This document shows positions 14,101-24,015 of a stretch of 64,000 nt of DNA, one piece after another. This DNA is from Lophium mytilinum. Its lineage: Eukaryota > Ascomycota > Dothideomycetes > Mytilinidiales > Mytilinidiaceae. Every line of letters starts with the position of its first letter. Position 1 is the stretch's first letter. The position numbers and the translations under genes are program-made. The notes under the pieces were generated by a model. That model was not told the DNA's origin. It saw nothing but the letters and a program-made list of their open reading frames with translations, and did no database searches. Location: positions 467,321-531,320 of the forward strand of contig MU004193.1 in the NCBI GenBank assembly GCA_010093605.1, given 5' to 3'.

Positions 14101-14400
14101 ATATATAACTTTTTAAAGATTCTTAATATATTAGATATAACTTTATAATTTACTATTATTAACTTTAGTAGTAAATGCTAATAAATAAGAAATTTAGGCC
14201 CCTTGCTTAGTACTATATTATATTAGGCCTACGGCTTACGTGCACAAACTAACGCTAGCAGTTGACTTACCATGGGATACGTCGAAGACCTAAGACACTT
14301 TTGCGCGTCAAAGAACGCATAGTGGGATAAGTGGGTCCGTCAGGCGCCCGACCGGCCCGCATTTAAGCTCGAGGCCGTTGTGCCGATACGTTGCCGATAC
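11115..14400 (+). mobile_element. Degenerate, RIP-mutated piggyBac-like DNA transposon
   Basis: A block at about 11.28-14.23 kb with a sharp change to AT-rich, TpA-saturated sequence, the signature of CpA to TpA RIP. Read on the + strand through its many stops it still shows a piggyBac (DDE_Tnp_1_7) transposase. At 13002-13060 there is a YILYYNNYFTN...LFSALR stretch, matching the family's YxDNFFTS..L site with the Asp codon turned to Asn. At 13400-13463 there is a GVNIYN-LRSYYNT stretch (family GVDxxDQxRSYY). At 13489-13540 there is PLFF-VLDIVIINTYIL (family PLFFWLLDxxxxNAYIL). The edges carry about 65 bp of similar sequence in direct orientation (11120-11190 and 14320-14390). I found no clear terminal inverted repeat or TTAA duplication, so the exact ends are uncertain. 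It cannot be active. Confidence 0.8.
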
Positions 14401-14975
14401 GTCGCATAGTGTCTCACTATACTGCGTTATGAACGCATACGAAGCTTGCAGTCGAAACGTGATTGCTCCGGACTCAGGGAAATAAAGGAGGGGTCGGACG
14501 GACTCGATAGGGTCTGGCGAAACGTTGGGAATCTAAATCATTTTGTCCGTCGGTCGGCGACGAGTGGTATGGCCTCGAGTGGTATGGCATAAATCCCTAC
14601 TTTGGTCAGGTCGATCTGTTTTATCCCATGCTGGACATTACTATGCTCCCAGGATGCAAGAAAACTTTAGGTTATGGATACCCCTTGCAGCGACGTTTCG
14701 TAGTCGCCTGAGACAACATGCACATGAATCACAATCGCTTGCGCGAACATCACAATGAAAGTAGAGCCGAAGAAAAATGTTTATGAATGTATTTGAACAT
14801 TTTACATTTTGGAGGATAACGAGCTGTCCAAAGCTACCGGGTATCTAGAAGAAGTGATATACATACAAACGTTTTCGTTTTAATGGGCCTGCCAAAATGC
14901 ATGGGCCTGCCAAGGGGATGCCATGTGTTTTAGATCGACTAAAAGCAGCATAAGACGCCGGAAACAACATATCAC
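14401..14975. other. Intergenic region
   Basis: About 575 bp between the transposon relic and the 3' end of the reductase gene. Near its left edge, at 14383-14402, the decamer GCCGATACGT is repeated almost in tandem. Nothing else is recognisable. Confidence 0.5.
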
Positions 14976-16094
14976 TTAAGCATTCGCTCTGACCTCTTGA
15001 CCAGCAGCTACCAGAGCGCTTCCTCGTCGATCGCTGCTGGCAGCCTGCATGGTTGTGCGCCTCCTCGACCGGATTTCAAGGAAGTGTCCCACGACGCTCT
15101 TGACCTGCTCCTCAAATCCGATGTGCTTGAATCCAAAAGTTCTTTCCGTCAGACTCGAGTCAAACTTGATGTCGATGTTGTGGGCTGATCCACAGTTTGG
15201 TAGCCTCCGCTTCGCAACAGCGTCTGGGAAGGCTCGCTTGATGATGTCTTTGGCGTCGTCCCACCGCGTTTGCTGGCTGAGGATGTAGCTTCGGTTGCCT
15301 GGAATTTGCGGAAGCAGGGACTGAACGTGTACTCGTGCGACGTCGTCGTTGTGGACAGTGGCGCCGGCAAACCCTCCGAAGTCTTTCCCGAGAGCTATTC
15401 CAAGAACGACAGCATTCGTACCCTTCATCGCTTCACGTGGTGTTGTTGCGAGGTCGTTGCGGCCTTCGATGAAGGCTGGGTGGAGATGGATTACGTCGAA
15501 CGAGGGCTTTTCCCTCTTGATCCAGGCTTCAGCCTCCTGCAGGGCAGCGACCTTGGAGTTGGCGTAAGCAGCAAACTCGGTTTCGTACGGTCCAGACTCG
15601 AATACCACGCGGTCCGTTGGGAGTACTGGAGTGCTTCGTCGCTCGTAGCCTTCCATCTGAGCAACGGGGGTGATGGCCACGACCGAGCTTGTGATGACTA
15701 CTCGTCGTACGGTCTGGCTCTTCTTCGCGGCTTCCAACATGCTCAGTGTTCCGAGGACGGCGGGTTGAATGAAGTGCGAGTCGTGTTCGTTCAGTGGGAT
15801 CTCGTCGCCACCGGTCATCAGCGGCGATGCAATGTGGATAACATATTTGACGCCCCGAGTAGCCTCGTCGTAGGCATATGGGTAGGTGATCTCAGGAACG
15901 ATGATAAAGCTCAGACGAGAGCCCAGGTTGAGAGCCTTGATCTGAGGATGGTTGATAATGATGTTGGCCTTGGCTTGTGACCGGACAGCGGCGCGGACAG
16001 TGTAGCCGGCGTTCAAGGCGTGGATGAGAGTTCGGAAGCCAACATGGCCAGTGGCTCCGGTAATGAGAAGATTGCAGCTCGATTCACGTCCCAT
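14976..16094 (-). CDS. Extended short-chain dehydrogenase/reductase (Gre2/DFR-like)
   Basis: 372-residue single-exon NAD(P)-dependent reductase of the extended SDR (NmrA/epimerase, dihydroflavonol reductase/Gre2-like) superfamily. The N-terminal Rossmann glycine motif is TGATGHVGFRT (residues 12-22). The following AAVRSQAKA fits an NADP-preferring loop, and the active-site YxxxK is seen as YANSK after a conserved VVITSSVVA serine strand. Such enzymes reduce carbonyl groups on aldehydes, ketones or secondary metabolites; the substrate cannot be told. The C-terminal 40 residues (SRRRTTMQAASSDRRG) look disordered and go beyond the typical fold. ATG at 16094 is the first in frame with the Rossmann strand directly after it. 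No cluster of biosynthetic genes surrounds it. Confidence 0.88.
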   Translation of the reverse strand: MGRESSCNLLITGATGHVGFRTLIHALNAGYTVRAAVRSQAKANIIINHPQIKALNLGSRLSFIIVPEITYPYAYDEATRGVKYVIHIASPLMTGGDEIPLNEHDSHFIQPAVLGTLSMLEAAKKSQTVRRVVITSSVVAITPVAQMEGYERRSTPVLPTDRVVFESGPYETEFAAYANSKVAALQEAEAWIKREKPSFDVIHLHPAFIEGRNDLATTPREAMKGTNAVVLGIALGKDFGGFAGATVHNDDVARVHVQSLLPQIPGNRSYILSQQTRWDDAKDIIKRAFPDAVAKRRLPNCGSAHNIDIKFDSSLTERTFGFKHIGFEEQVKSVVGHFLEIRSRRRTTMQAASSDRRGSALVAAGQEVRANA

Positions 16095-18407
16095 GGCGAA
16101 GGTTGTAGGAGAGGACCTCCGGAAGACAGGCAGGGAGAGAGATGAAGAATGCGGGGTAGTCGAGTAGGAGCGAGGAGAGTAGACTGGAGGACTAAAGTGC
16201 GGTATCGATGTATGATTGTTGTAACAAGGGAGAGTGACTGCACAGCAGGATCGAGTCTAATAGCAGATGGTGGTGGTGGGGGACGGAGAGGGAACACGGG
16301 AGCAGCTATATATCAATCCCCTCTGGCTGGCTGGAAGGGGTTTTCAAGCGGCGTCGCTAGATACAGTGGCATCAGCAGGGGGTGAGATTTGATTGCAGGG
16401 GGCTACACAGCTTGGCCCTCCCTGGGCTCTCTGGCTGTCAAACTTCTCTCGTGCGTGGGACGGTGAAGCGTGGAGGCGGGCACAGTCAGGCGTCCCAAGG
16501 GCGGCACGCATGCAGATGGCGTGCGCCGTCGAATCAAACTACAAGACCAGCACGGCGTCCCCGGGCCAGACGGAGGACAGGTGTCCAATGGCGGGCAGCA
16601 TCTGAAGCATCCCGACGGCGATTCAGGTTAGGCCCAGACGCGGTCTCAGCTCAGTCAACCCCGCTGGGCGCGAGGCAGTTGGGCCGGCCAGCGCCGTGGC
16701 ATCTGTGGGCTTGCGAGCTGGGAGTCGTTGTCGTCTGATGTGGTTTGGCGCCGTGTCTTGGGCTGGACTACGCGGCCAGTCTGCGAGTCGGATTCGCGAT
16801 GGCGTCGACAACACTTTCCTCGCATTGAGGTTCCAGAAGCGGCCGCGCCAACTAGCCCCAGAATCTCGTCCAGACTTGCTTTCGGGGTCATCGCCTATTC
16901 GTAGCGTAACGAGGCGCTGGGTCTGGCGAAACGCCCTGCAGCGAAAGCAGAGCCTGGAGGCGAATCTAGAGCCAGCCCCAATATACAGCGGCATAAACGG
17001 CGTGTATAGGCGTCGCCGTGGAGATGAGGATGTCTGAAAAGTGCCTGTCGAATCGATAGGGATTCGATAGCTCACCAACTCCGTAGGCCTTGGCGGCCGC
17101 GTTGCTGGGTCTCGATCGAGGCCATGCTCGACGGTGTTGTGGTTCTGGGACTAACGCTTACTGGGACGTTGCTGGTTGGTACTGGCCACCGCTGAGTGGC
17201 ATGTACGACGACAGCACGTGCCGGAGCAGGTCATGTCGACAGAGTGGAGCTCTCTGAAACATGATGAACATGATGGGCGCGGTTGTGACGTACCGACAGC
17301 GAGTGGTATGTCGGAATGTCGGCCACACGTGCTGGATCATGTGTGCTGGGAGTAGGTGATGCTGCACAGATGCTGCGTAGATGCTGCGTAGCTGTGATGG
17401 TTGAGTTTGCTGGGTCAGGTGTTGGTGTCAGGAGTGCGCGAAATTTCGGTTCAGCCGGAGCCAACCGACGCCACAGTAGTCTGCGCCATGCAGCAATCCA
17501 GCCATCTGCACCGTCGCCGACTCTCCAACCGTGGTTCGGCTATCACCCTCGGCTATCACCGTGCGCAGCGGCGTCTGGTACAGTAGATGGCTGGGACACG
17601 CACCGCCACAATACTGCTGAGCCCCCGCCGTGTCCTCTCTCGCCTCTGCGTGTCCTCTCTCGCCTCTGCGTGTCCGTCCTCTGCAGGCGGAAAACACAGC
17701 ACCTCGACACCGCGACGTCATAGCCTTGCCGAGCTAGAATGCAGTAGAGGGCCAGCTGACTGAGGCAACATCTGCATAAAAGTATCAGACGCCAGGAATA
17801 TCCTTCCCTTGATCAGCACTCTCGAATTAAGGTTGAATCGTGGAGGTGGATTTTCACCGCCACATGGCCACGCGGGCGGGAGATCTCCACGCGCCTCCCC
17901 ACTTTTACGCTTCCAGGCCCAGACGACTCGACCCTCTCGCCGGGACAGGCTTGATTACTACAAAATAGCCGCTTGCTCAGCGCGCTGATGTGCGCATCAT
18001 GCTTTGAATATCTTCACAAACTGCACTTTCACTCGCTGCGCCGTGTAAGCATGCTTTGCAAGACGGTTTCATCGCGTTTGAGATGCGATTTCGCCACTCC
18101 GAGGTGACGCGACGCTTCGACGTCACCGCTCCAACTTCGCCCTCTTAACTCGACCAAGCCCCAACTAAAACGTCGTTGTTTGCGCAATCTGCCATCTGCG
18201 GACTGCGCATCACTTAGTCGATCGTTTTGACCTTGACGACACACTCTGTAGGTACTTCTATAAGTCTTTGCTGGTAGAAAGTAGGCTTCGCGTTGCACAA
18301 TAAAACCCAATATATTCTCTACCTGCATCTCATATCCTCAAATACCCATTTGCTTCGTGAAACGTCGTTTTTCTTTCTCCAGTGTTTGATTCTTCCACAT
18401 TTTCAGC
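16095..18407. other. 2.3-kb divergent intergenic region
   Basis: Shared upstream region of the reductase (-) and the next gene (+). GC-rich, with many chance ORFs on both strands that overlap each other. Contains a two-copy 20-bp tandem repeat at 17634-17675 and a short TGCTGCGTAGA repeat near 17368-17390. An AT-richer, pyrimidine-rich stretch precedes the ATG at 18408, as usual for fungal promoters. Confidence 0.5.
17634..17675. repeat. Short tandem repeat, 2 x 20 bp
   Basis: The unit CCTCTCTCGCCTCTGCGTGT occurs twice head to tail and a third partial unit follows. It lies in a noncoding region. No function is apparent. Confidence 0.7.
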
Positions 18408-19922
18408 ATGAACGACCAACCACCTACCGGAGGTTATTACGCCCCGCAGACATCCTCGTTTCCGTCCAATCTCGCATTAGAGTCAGATTATCCTGCTCCC
18501 CTATTCGCAAAGCCTAGAGCGGAGCTTCTGGATCCTGAAGCACCTCCAGCCCCGTCGAGCATAGAACGTCCTCCACCCACTGAACAGTTCGATCAACCTC
18601 CTGCTTTTAGTCAGCCAGTCGAGGCGGCTTCAACAGTAGCACCACCTCAGCCCTACGAGGCGTACCACCCACCGAATCCCGACGACCCTCCCCCGTTCTC
18701 AGAGCAACCAGGCCCTGAATCACACCAGCCAATTATAGACGCTTCGTATCCCCCAGAAAAGCCTCAAGCCATGGCGAACACTGCGATGGTACCATCAACC
18801 GCTCCCCAATCACTTGGCGTAGAGCAATACCAACCGCCCCTCCCTCCCCGCCGCATCCAATCGAACTTCGGAGCCGACGACCCATCTAGCCCCGTGCACT
18901 ACACACGCGACCCGCACAAGCTCGTAGCATACCTCGTCCCCTTCCCGAAACCGCGAGTCCACGTCCCCGGCGCCACCCTCTCCCAAGTCCCCCCTCGCTT
19001 CCTAATCTACACACCTCCCCCGTCACCCCTTCAGAAACCAGCGGAGGGCGTCAAAGAAGACCGGATGCACAAGCTGCAGCGGAAATGGGAAGAAGAGGTG
19101 CGCGCAGCCAAAGGCAGCACCGCCAAAATTGCAAGCTGGCAAGGCGCCAAGAGCAAAGCCACCAAAGGCATTAGCTGGGCCATGTCTCAGACAAAGTCCG
19201 CGAATCTCGAGTTTCTGGGCCGTCTGGGCGAGGATCGGAAAAGCGGGCCAGCTCCAACTAATACGCAACCGGCAGAGGGTGTAGCGGAGGGAGACACCAC
19301 GCACAAGACGGTTGCGCTGGAGGAGATGGTCCTCATCTACCCCTCTACCATGCCCGGCACGCAAGAAGAGCTGCGCGCCGAATTCGTCAACTCGATGATG
19401 CGCTCCAAATCCAAAGCCCAGCGCGACGCCGTCATCGCAACCGGTCTGATCCCCGTCTCCTTCGCCATCGACGTCCTGGCTACTATCGTCTGGCCGTTCG
19501 GTGGGTTGCTGGAGATCGACAGCGTGTGGGCCTATTCGTCTATCCGAGGGGCGAAGACGGCGCGTTCGACTACGAAGCGGCTCAAATCGTCCGAAGGGGG
19601 TGGGAGTGGGAATGAACAACAGTTGCGCCTGACGTTCACGCCGTCCCCGAGGCTTGAGGTTTTGGGTCAGTATCTCGCAGCTCGGTGTCATGAGCGTGAT
19701 GCGAAGTTGTTTGCGTCGCCGGGGGTTCCGCCGACGGAGACGACGGTGTTGGAGGCGATTGGGTGGTCGCAGTCTGGACAGTTTAAGAACTGGGAAGACG
19801 AGCAGTGGGAGATTGCTGAGGTGAAGGAGGATATCAAATCAGTCATGAGTAAAGGGGCGCGCGAATGGGATAAGTGGTGTAAGGACTTTGAGAAGAATCC
19901 TGAGAAGGCGGCGAAGAAGTAA
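18408..19922 (+). CDS. Conserved hypothetical protein, Pro-rich N terminus
   Basis: 504-residue uninterrupted ORF. Residues 1-160 are Pro/Ser/Gln-rich and probably disordered. A conserved-looking half follows: VHYTRDPHKLVAYLVPFPKP, then a Lys/Glu-rich helix region with RKWEEEVRAAK, a charged linker, and a hydrophobic stretch VIATGLIPVSFAIDVLATIVWPFGGLLEID (shown here in part: about residues 345-375) that could be a membrane hairpin or amphipathic insertion. The tail is acidic/basic helical and ends in KAAKK. I do not recognise the family and give no function. It converges on the phosphatase gene 170 bp downstream. Confidence 0.75.
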   Translation: MNDQPPTGGYYAPQTSSFPSNLALESDYPAPLFAKPRAELLDPEAPPAPSSIERPPPTEQFDQPPAFSQPVEAASTVAPPQPYEAYHPPNPDDPPPFSEQPGPESHQPIIDASYPPEKPQAMANTAMVPSTAPQSLGVEQYQPPLPPRRIQSNFGADDPSSPVHYTRDPHKLVAYLVPFPKPRVHVPGATLSQVPPRFLIYTPPPSPLQKPAEGVKEDRMHKLQRKWEEEVRAAKGSTAKIASWQGAKSKATKGISWAMSQTKSANLEFLGRLGEDRKSGPAPTNTQPAEGVAEGDTTHKTVALEEMVLIYPSTMPGTQEELRAEFVNSMMRSKSKAQRDAVIATGLIPVSFAIDVLATIVWPFGGLLEIDSVWAYSSIRGAKTARSTTKRLKSSEGGGSGNEQQLRLTFTPSPRLEVLGQYLAARCHERDAKLFASPGVPPTETTVLEAIGWSQSGQFKNWEDEQWEIAEVKEDIKSVMSKGAREWDKWCKDFEKNPEKAAKK

Positions 19923-20091
19923 TATCGCTAGAGACCACATAGCATGAACCGGGCAGTCAATTACTAGTCTATCGTTCTAGTAATATTTCTACGAGACGTC
20001 TATGCCTTTATCCGCTATAATCACGGGCACTCACGACGTCCTGATCTACCACCTTTATGCCACCAACTCCCATCCATGCCTTCACGCCAAC

Positions 20092-21366
20092 CTACAAAGG
20101 CAAACTCCCATCCCCCGGCAAAACCAGCACCCTCCTCAACCTCTCCACATCCCCATCCCCCAACCCACAAACCTGCCTAACATACCCCTCCGCACCCCCC
20201 CACTCGCGATCAACCATCTCCAACACCGCAACCATACTCTCCTTCCGCGCCCCCATCATCCTCAGCGCCGCCTCCCTCCCCTTCCTCACCACCTCCGGCG
20301 GCAACACCACCGCCTCCGCATCCGCCCCCTCATCCTGCCTCGCCAACGCCGCCGCCAGCTCCCCCGTCGACATCGCATCCCCCGTCATCTGCGCGAGCAC
20401 GTATTTCTTAAACCCGTAGCTGGACGTGAGCCGCGAGATGAGTTTTTCTTGTAAGGGGAGCAGGCCGAGTTCGGTGAGGTTGTACTCTGCGGCGATGATG
20501 TCGCGCGGGACGCTCAGGAGGTCGAGGAGGAGGCCGATGAAGACGCCGGTGCGGTCTTTGCCGGCGGTGCAGTGGATGAGGGCGCCGAGGGGTTCTGGAT
20601 CAGGGAAGTGCGTGGGGGGAATGGGGGCGGTGGGGGAGTTGGAGAGGAAGAGGGAGTTGCGGCGGGCAGAGGGGGGTGGGAGGGAGGCGAGGTAGAGGAA
20701 TATCTTGCGGTAGGAGGGGCCGCCGTTGGTGAGGATGTCGCGGTAGGCTTGGGCGAAGCCCTGGGGTGTGTTAGCTGCTTGGACAACCGCTTTTGAGGGG
20801 AGAGGGAATCGTGGTATATGTTCTTGCGGCTTCTCAGTTTAAAGGTGCTCTCATATTCCATGTCAAACACCCGGAAGAATATCAGTATAACCTACCTCGG
20901 CGCTCTCGCCCATATACTTCATATATCTCTCCGCCAGCCTCTCCGGGCTGTAATCGTCATCAGCGAACACAGGCACCCACACTCTTTCCAAACCCTCCGC
21001 TTCCAGCATCTTGATCCACCCATCTCTCACCCCCATTCCGTCCTTCGGCAAGCCGTCCTCCCCAACTTCCACCGGCGCTTCTTCTTTTCCGTCTTTGCCT
21101 GCCACGACTCCTTTCCAGCCCTTCAAGACCTCTGGCTTCGATCGGAGGTCGAAGATGGTCTTTACGCCAGCTTCCTTAACAGCGGCCCACCCGGCCTGGT
21201 CCAATTGAGACACCTCAGCAGAGCGAAACAGGATCCGGCGCCGAACTTTCTGGCCGGTGGAGGTCACGAGGCCGCCATTGTAGAGTGCCGCATCGCGGAA
21301 GTTGTTAAGATGGGGTACGATGAAGAACGGTGGGATTGGAAGCCCGGATTCAGTTGGTGCTGCCAT
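20092..21366 (-). CDS. Tyrosine phosphatase, IphP/Y_phosphatase3 type
   Basis: 379-residue protein-tyrosine (dual-specificity-like) phosphatase of the fungal Y_phosphatase3 family. Two exons: 21366-20896 and 20760-20092, with a 134-bp phase-0 intron (GTAGGT donor, CCCAG acceptor). The family's NFRD entry motif is seen as NFRDAALY near residue 22, the general-acid region as VFADDDYSP, and the catalytic CX5R signature as HCTAGKDRTG in exon 2. The start MAAPTES at 21366 fits the family; the frame is open further up, but the extra residues do not look coding. The substrate is unknown. The gene is tail to tail with the hypothetical gene at 18408. Confidence 0.9.
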
Positions 21367-22350
21367 GGCTAGACTGAAGTGTGGAATCGCAAGGCGGACG
21401 TGATATTGACAGATACGCAAAGGATGACAGTGATTAAAAAATGTTACCCCTCGGTTTATCAAACTTGCCGTGATCTGTATCGCAATGCTCTTTCAGAGGC
21501 ACGGTGAATCAATGAAGGGAATGGAATGTAGCAGGAGGACCGGCGTGAAGTTCGATGAAGTGGCTGACCGACACACTCAGGTACGGCGCTATGAGACCCT
21601 TACAAAAGAAACAGTGACCAACCCTGGAGCTTCCAGTCGCCGAGGTTCCGGTTTCCGGGCGGTCCTATTGGTATAAATGCAGGTGAACTCGATGAAAGAC
21701 CCCGCAAGTGCCCCGCCAACTCCCCTAGTCATTGCCGAGGGACCATGGACGTTTCATGACTCTGGCCACAAACACTCTATCTTGCATCCCTCCAATCGCG
21801 GGCTGTCGTTCTAGAACGTGCTACTTTGCCTGTGAGGCATGTTGATAGTGAACAAAACGAGTTTCTGATCAAGGTACCTATGTGAATTTCTTTTTGCCGA
21901 AAACGCTTCTCGAGAAGCTTTACCGCCAGAGGATGGATAGTCATATACATAATACAATTATATTTTAGTGCAGGCCTTCCATACTTACACCTTATATCCT
22001 TATCCCTCCATTATCCGTGTGGAACTCCATATGAAGTTCTGGGCTAAATATCCGTAGCATCCCATCTTTTGCGCATTTCCTTGGAACGTATCTTAAACCC
22101 CGTAAATCAACACCAATAGAAAATACCGAGAGAAGCTATGCTTTTGCATGTCGCGCGACGATGCACCATGCCCTAACAAAGAAAAATTGCAAAACAAGGA
22201 GACCTTCCATGGGAACAAGATGATATACAAAGAAAAAGTAGTCGATTGGGGCTTCGGTAAGAGACGTCGCTCTTTCGTTTCGTGGTGATAAGCGTCGTAG
22301 GTTGCGGCCATCTAAACACGCCGGTTGGTCTGATAACATCTCTTTCGATA
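21367..22350. other. Intergenic region
   Basis: About 980 bp upstream of the phosphatase gene and downstream of the PQ-loop gene. Holds only short chance ORFs. The stretch at 21940-22090 is AT-rich and may contain the 3' end of the PQ-loop transcript. Confidence 0.5.
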
Positions 22351-24015
22351 TTATTGCTCCCTCTGAAGTCCTTTCTCTAGATCCACAGTTCCATAGTCTT
22401 GTAGATCGGCACCAACATCTGGCTCTTTTGTCATGCAGCTCTCAGGCCGTCTTAAAGTTTCATGAGCAGACTCTGGTGGTTCAGTGTCATGTTCGTTTAT
22501 TCGAAATGTCGGATCTCCGGTCTCCAATCGCGTCGGCTCAGCAGTTTCGCGTTGGTCGGCCATATATTCATCGTACGTCTTGCCCGCCTTCTTGGCCAAG
22601 CGTCGAATGTGACGTGTTCGGTAGAGCCACGAGATGTGAGAAGCAAAAATACCGAGCTCTAAGAGGAGGCTGTATGCCGTCAGCTAGGGACGTTCTGATC
22701 GAAACTCGCCCATGTCCGGCGACCCTGCTTGTACTATGAAAGTAGCTTACCATATAATATAGAGTATGCCTCCAAGATAGTCAAAGGTGTGTTGTGCAAC
22801 TTGTACCCATGTCAGTAATCAAGTTCGGTCGCACTGATGCATAATAGACATACCGAGTGCCATCAACGAGAAGAAGGCCCCCGACCAGTCTACGGTAAGA
22901 AATATGAAGTCTACGCAAGTCGTTAGTATGGCAGGAGATCGCAGCTAGACAAGATCTGAATCCAGAGTCATACCGATGCCAATCACCCGGCCTTTCCTTT
23001 TGGCCAATTCGAAGTAAGGCGGGATGAGACCTAAGGCAATGATGACAGAGGCTACAATGGCCATCAAAGTGAGAGGCCAGGAAACTCCTCTTGCGTAAGG
23101 ACCCTGCTCATTGTTAGATAGGTGAGGTTACCAACATCGCAGAGATCGGAAACAGTACTCGTAGCACGCAAATGAAAAGGGCCTCAAGGCCTCCAAAAGT
23201 ACACGCAAGCACTCCCACGGTCAACGTGGTAGTCCAGACTCTCCAACCGCTTCATGGGCGTCAGCCGCTGCAACCCTTCGCTTTCGTTGCATATTTACGA
23301 ACCTATGATAGACCAAGGTCTGACCCCAACAGACAAGCGACAGAAAGCCAAAGCACTGCGGTTGTACTTGAAGTGGGATGTTGAAGTTCTGAGAGATGTT
23401 AGACGCATGAAAATGATTGTGGGATAGATCTGTTGACCTGCACAACAGCATAAACGCCGAACGGCACCGAAGCTTCACAAAGATTAGTCTCAGTATGGTA
23501 GTGGTTATCGCGTGGGACGTACCAGAAGCCCACATCATCACCATCAGGCCGGGAAGACCGTCAGTCTTCTTTGTGCGCCAATTTCGCCATATCCTGGGTG
23601 AATGAGACTCTGGATTCAAGATTAAGCACTACACGTCACTTACTGAGGTACAAGCTGACGTTGCTAATTAGTATAGTGCTCGAGCTAATCTTTCAGCGCA
23701 TCTCTCACCTGAATACACCAGCAGCTGACCCGAACACATTAGAACACGTTCCATTAGGCGGATGAAGGGGGCAAATACACTGAAAAGAGTCAGTGCCACC
23801 TCGGGCTCTACTAATGGGCCTACTTACTAGTTCCAATTGTCTAAAGGATCGCGAATTGGTTGTTAGATATTCATCTTTTCAGAACTCGGCTAACGTTCAG
23901 AGTTGGACCTACCCCAAGCACATTCGCAGCCTGCCATAGCGTAAGTTAGGAAATGATGCATGCTGAAGAGTCAAGGATCACATACAAGCGGGATTGAAGT
24001 TTGAGGACCCGCCAT
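22351..24015 (-). CDS. PQ-loop repeat integral membrane protein, 13 exons
   Basis: Seven-helix-type PQ-loop membrane protein (family of cystinosin, Ypq1-3 and fungal homologues; many move amino acids at lysosome/vacuole). Reading the minus strand gives MAGPQTSIPLAANVLGTIGT, then WCIQLVPQIWRNWRTKKTDG (first PQ loop), VPFGVYAVVQ, QVQPQCFGFLSLVCWGQTLVYH (second PQ), and IALGLIPPYFELAKRKGRVIG (third), VDWSGAFFSLMAL, FDYLGGILYII and a charged cytosolic tail. Exons: 24015-23986, 23930-23913, 23840-23824, 23724-23709, 23654-23644, 23593-23523, 23472-23438, 23388-23303, 23249-23159, 23103-22974, 22910-22854, 22799-22751, 22669-22351. These sum to 930 nt (309 residues) with all phases agreeing. The third exon's donor is the least certain. 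Substrate not inferable. Confidence 0.85.

Noticed and set aside
11115-14400. LTR element, because similar sequence lies at both edges in direct orientation
   Set aside because: The repeats are only about 65 bp, and the interior reads as a piggyBac transposase, with no reverse transcriptase or integrase trace.
19023-19691. 222-codon frame on the minus strand
   Set aside because: Antisense shadow of the 504-residue gene, without any domain.
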